Source: Methanobacteriota archaeon
GTDB taxonomy: Archaea > Thermoplasmatota > Poseidoniia > Poseidoniales > Thalassarchaeaceae
NCBI GenBank assembly: GCA_002697065.1
Contig: NZTJ01000004.1
Coordinates: 1 to 8,641 of the forward strand
Length of the DNA stretch: 8,641 nucleotides
Direction of reading: 5' to 3'
The notes below the pieces were generated by a model, which was not told the DNA's origin, ran no database searches, and was given only the letters and a program-made list of their open reading frames with translations. The position numbers and the translations under genes are program-made. Positions within the stretch are counted from its first letter, which is position 1. Each line of letters opens with the position of its first letter. Below, piece after piece: positions 6,684 through 8,641 of this stretch.

Positions 6684-7412
6684 GTGTCTACTAAAAGTGG
6701 AATGATTGTCGCGAAAAATATGGTTGAGTACGAAATAGTCAACAAAGAAGAATTGCGAATGGTCAAGGCGACCTTGAATGGAGATACTGTAAGGGCAGAA
6801 TCAGGTGCCCTTCACTACATGATTGGAAATATCGAGATGGTGACTAAAGCACCAAGCGTTGGTGGCTTCCTTAAATCAGTGGTATCAAGTGAAGATATTT
6901 TCAGACCAACATATACCGGAACTGGCGAGGTTTTCTTTGGGCCTCCTACTTTTGGAGAATATCACATATTGGAACTTAATGGAAATTCAATGGTGTTAGA
7001 CCAAGGGGCTTACATATGCTCAGATGAAGGGATTAAAGTTGGAATCATGAGGAATAAAGGAGTCAAGTCTATGCTCTTTGGTGGAGAGGGAATTTGGCAA
7101 ACTACGGTTTCTGGAACTGGAAAAGTGGTTTACTATTCAGATGGACCTATTGAAGAAATATCTCTAGAGAATGATACACTAACTGTTGATGGTAATTTCG
7201 CTGTTGCAAGAGATGCCTCTCTGAAATATGAAACTAAGTTGTTAGGGAAAGGGCTGCTCTCAAAGATGGCTGGTGGAGAAGGTTTCGTAAATGTAATTTC
7301 AGGTACCGGAAAGGTGTATTTATCGCCAGTTCCAAGTCGATTCAACAACCTAATTAGTAGGCAGGTATCTGACACAGTTGGTGGAATGATACCCTTCCTA
7401 AATCAAGGATAA
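6684..7412 (+). CDS. AIM24 / TIGR00266 family protein
   Basis: This 242-aa protein matches the AIM24-like family of beta-rich proteins found in bacteria, archaea and mitochondria; the family has no settled biochemical role, although the yeast member affects the inner-membrane MICOS complex. Visible hallmarks are EYEIVN near the N-terminus, the GDTVRAESGALHYM block (33-46) and three similar hairpins, TGTGEVFFGP (78-87), SGTGKVVY (143-150) and SGTGKVYLSP (206-215), each following a glycine-rich or acidic lead-in. No signal peptide or TM helix is obvious. GTG 6684 is the longest start; ATG 6702 and ATG 6720 (MVEYEI) are possible, and the last best matches where relatives usually begin. None has a clear ribosome site. 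It lies 18 bases after the FAH gene. Family call is firm, start is not. Confidence 0.88.
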   Translation: MSTKSGMIVAKNMVEYEIVNKEELRMVKATLNGDTVRAESGALHYMIGNIEMVTKAPSVGGFLKSVVSSEDIFRPTYTGTGEVFFGPPTFGEYHILELNGNSMVLDQGAYICSDEGIKVGIMRNKGVKSMLFGGEGIWQTTVSGTGKVVYYSDGPIEEISLENDTLTVDGNFAVARDASLKYETKLLGKGLLSKMAGGEGFVNVISGTGKVYLSPVPSRFNNLISRQVSDTVGGMIPFLNQG

Positions 7413-7423
7413 AATTACAAGAA

Positions 7424-7451
7424 TTTGTAGTCATGATGAATTTACTACAAA
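7424..7451. promoter_or_regulatory. 8-bp inverted repeat, candidate operator, between AIM24 and deaminase genes
   Basis: TTTGTAGT (7424-7431) and ACTACAAA (7444-7451) are perfect inverted 8-mers separated by 12 bases, so the half-site centres are 20 bp apart, about two turns of B-DNA. The element starts 12 bases after the AIM24 stop and ends 36 bases before the deaminase ATG. No T-run follows on the plus strand, which argues against a simple terminator. A dimeric regulator site for the deaminase gene is the better guess. GGAGTGAT at 7464-7471 resembles a ribosome site but is 16 bases from the ATG, too far for normal use. Confidence 0.38.
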
Positions 7452-7487
7452 ACAGAAGTTTGAGGAGTGATATACCCTCGGCTAGCC

Positions 7488-8641
7488 ATGGAATTTGGCG
7501 ACCGCCGGTATGTCAATGCTTGGCTGATGGACCACGATTGTGTTCCGCAGCACGGCGATTTCATCCTTCACCAAGATGGTTCATGGTCGACTAGTAAAGG
7601 AGACGAGAATGTCCTAGAAACAATCGATGGATCTGGACGAATCATTACTCGTTCCTTCCAAAATTGGCACACACATCTTCCAATGATTCTCAATAGAGGC
7701 ATGGGCGAAGGTTTGCCCCTAATGGAATGGTTAGAAACTGCAATTTTTCCTGTCGAGAAGAAATTGACTGAGGATCTAATCAGAGTTGGTACAAAAGCCG
7801 CTGCCGCAGAAATGATCGCGACTGGGACTACATTTGCTTGTGACATGTACTTCCATACTCAAACGATAGGTGAGACATTAGCCGATACTGGTGTTAGAGC
7901 CACTTTATGTGGCCCGATTACAGATGGATTAACTCCCAACTTCGAGCCTGGTTCAGGAGATGCATTACGATACATGGAGGGTTTGATTACAGGCCCATCA
8001 CCTAGACCGGGGCGAATCGAATACGGAGTAGGTACGCACTCAGTATATGTCTGCGATGAGGACACTCTACTCAAGGGTTCAGAACTAGCAAAGAAAACCG
8101 GTTCTATGTTGCATATTCACACCTCTGAGACTCGCAAGGAAGTTGCCGACTGTCACGCCGAACATGGAATGTACCCAATCGAATATCTCGACTCCATAGG
8201 ATACTTCCAAGATGCAGAAGAAGGAAGCACTGTTTGTGCCCATTGTGGCTGGGTGACCAAGAAGGAGATGAGGATTCTAGCAGGGCATGGAGTTCATGCT
8301 GTTCATTGCCCAACCTCCAACCAGAAGCTCGCTTGTGGCGGCACAATGTCCTATCCTGCGATGAAGGAAGCAGAGGTGGATGTTCGGTTGGGAACTGATG
8401 GTTCGGCAAGCAACAATTCCCTCGATATGCGTGCAGAAGCAAAAGCGGCCAGTTTGGTTCAGAAGCATGATCATTGGAATGCTCGAGTTTTAGGCCCGGA
8501 AGAAACCTGGCGTTTATCGACTAAAGAATCCAAGGATTGGGTTACTTGGGATCTCAATGATATTCGAATGTCGCCTATTGGAAGAGATGGTAGAAGATTA
8601 CTTCCTAACTTGCTATATTCTGGTGGTAAAGTAATGGATGT
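7488..8641 (+). CDS. Amidohydrolase of the MTA/SAH deaminase group, partial (3' end beyond window)
   Basis: About 384 codons are visible and the frame stays open at the window edge; relatives are about 400-470 aa. It has the TIM-barrel amidohydrolase metal set: H61-T-H63 in NWHTHLPM (59-66), E90 of the F-P-V-E block, H184 in GTHSVYV, H211 and E214 in HIHTSET (209-215), H252 in AHCGW and D304 in GTDGSASNN (302-310). These line up one to one with the catalytic residues of Thermotoga TM0936 (H55, H57, E84, H173, H200, E203, H228, D279, from memory). The reaction is therefore probably hydrolytic deamination of an adenine-type or related aminated ring, in the cytoplasm. The two arginines that TM0936 uses for the SAH carboxylate seem absent, so SAH itself may not be the substrate. 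ATG 7488 is chosen; GTG 7467 is the only longer option after the upstream stop at 7461. Confidence 0.9.
   Translation, partial: MEFGDRRYVNAWLMDHDCVPQHGDFILHQDGSWSTSKGDENVLETIDGSGRIITRSFQNWHTHLPMILNRGMGEGLPLMEWLETAIFPVEKKLTEDLIRVGTKAAAAEMIATGTTFACDMYFHTQTIGETLADTGVRATLCGPITDGLTPNFEPGSGDALRYMEGLITGPSPRPGRIEYGVGTHSVYVCDEDTLLKGSELAKKTGSMLHIHTSETRKEVADCHAEHGMYPIEYLDSIGYFQDAEEGSTVCAHCGWVTKKEMRILAGHGVHAVHCPTSNQKLACGGTMSYPAMKEAEVDVRLGTDGSASNNSLDMRAEAKAASLVQKHDHWNARVLGPEETWRLSTKESKDWVTWDLNDIRMSPIGRDGRRLLPNLLYSGGKVMD

Noticed and set aside
8104..8474. Overlapping minus-strand open frames of 112 and 65 codons
   Set aside because: They are antisense to the metal-binding part of the deaminase and give low-complexity, Cys/His/Ser-rich products typical of shadow frames.

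Overview
The window reads as mesophilic, probably planktonic, archaeal chromosome. My best guess is a Marine Group II/III (Poseidoniia-like) euryarchaeon. This rests on the tightly packed short operons, the weak or absent Shine-Dalgarno sites of most genes, the mix of ATG/GTG/TTG starts, and the overall look of the proteins (an MMPL/RND exporter with long Cys-containing ectodomains, an AIM24/TIGR00266 protein, an MTA/SAH-type deaminase). No rRNA, tRNA or lineage marker is present, so the assignment is an inference and a bacterial origin is not excluded.

Layout. (1) Bases 1-1301, plus strand, are visibly AT-rich: about 32-37% GC in lines I counted, against about 43-55% in lines sampled further on. 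They hold a 106-aa protein of an uncharacterised family (5-325), a 36-aa four-cysteine zinc-knuckle microprotein missed by length cut-offs (423-533), and a PPP-type metallophosphoesterase (546-1301). The last two share an initiation layout, GGTGA a few bases before a TTG. (2) Bases 1319-5958, minus strand, look like one operon read right to left: a DnaJ-type co-chaperone with half of the usual zinc finger (5958-4972), a 1089-aa MMPL/RND membrane exporter (4931-1662) and a DUF971 (GBBH-like N-terminal) protein (1645-1319). It converges on the phosphatase with a 17-base gap. (3) Bases 6057-8641, plus strand, run divergently from dnaJ: a fumarylacetoacetate-hydrolase-family enzyme (6057-6665), an AIM24-family beta protein 18 bases later (6684-7412), then, after a 75-base gap with a clean 8-bp inverted repeat, an amidohydrolase of the MTA/SAH deaminase group that runs off the window end (7488-8641).

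How the genes fit together. The minus-strand set pairs a folding helper with a large envelope exporter and a small metal-binding protein. The plus-strand set has two small-molecule enzymes around an AIM24 protein, with no obvious single pathway. I see no CRISPR array, transposase, integrase, tRNA or defence locus. The points most worth a second look are the DnaJ that keeps zinc centre I but lacks centre II, the DUF971 protein with an all-cysteine metal site, the extra transmembrane hairpin and paired ectodomain cysteines of the exporter, the deaminase that keeps its catalytic set but seems to lack the two carboxylate-binding arginines, and the compositionally distinct left end with its hidden microprotein.
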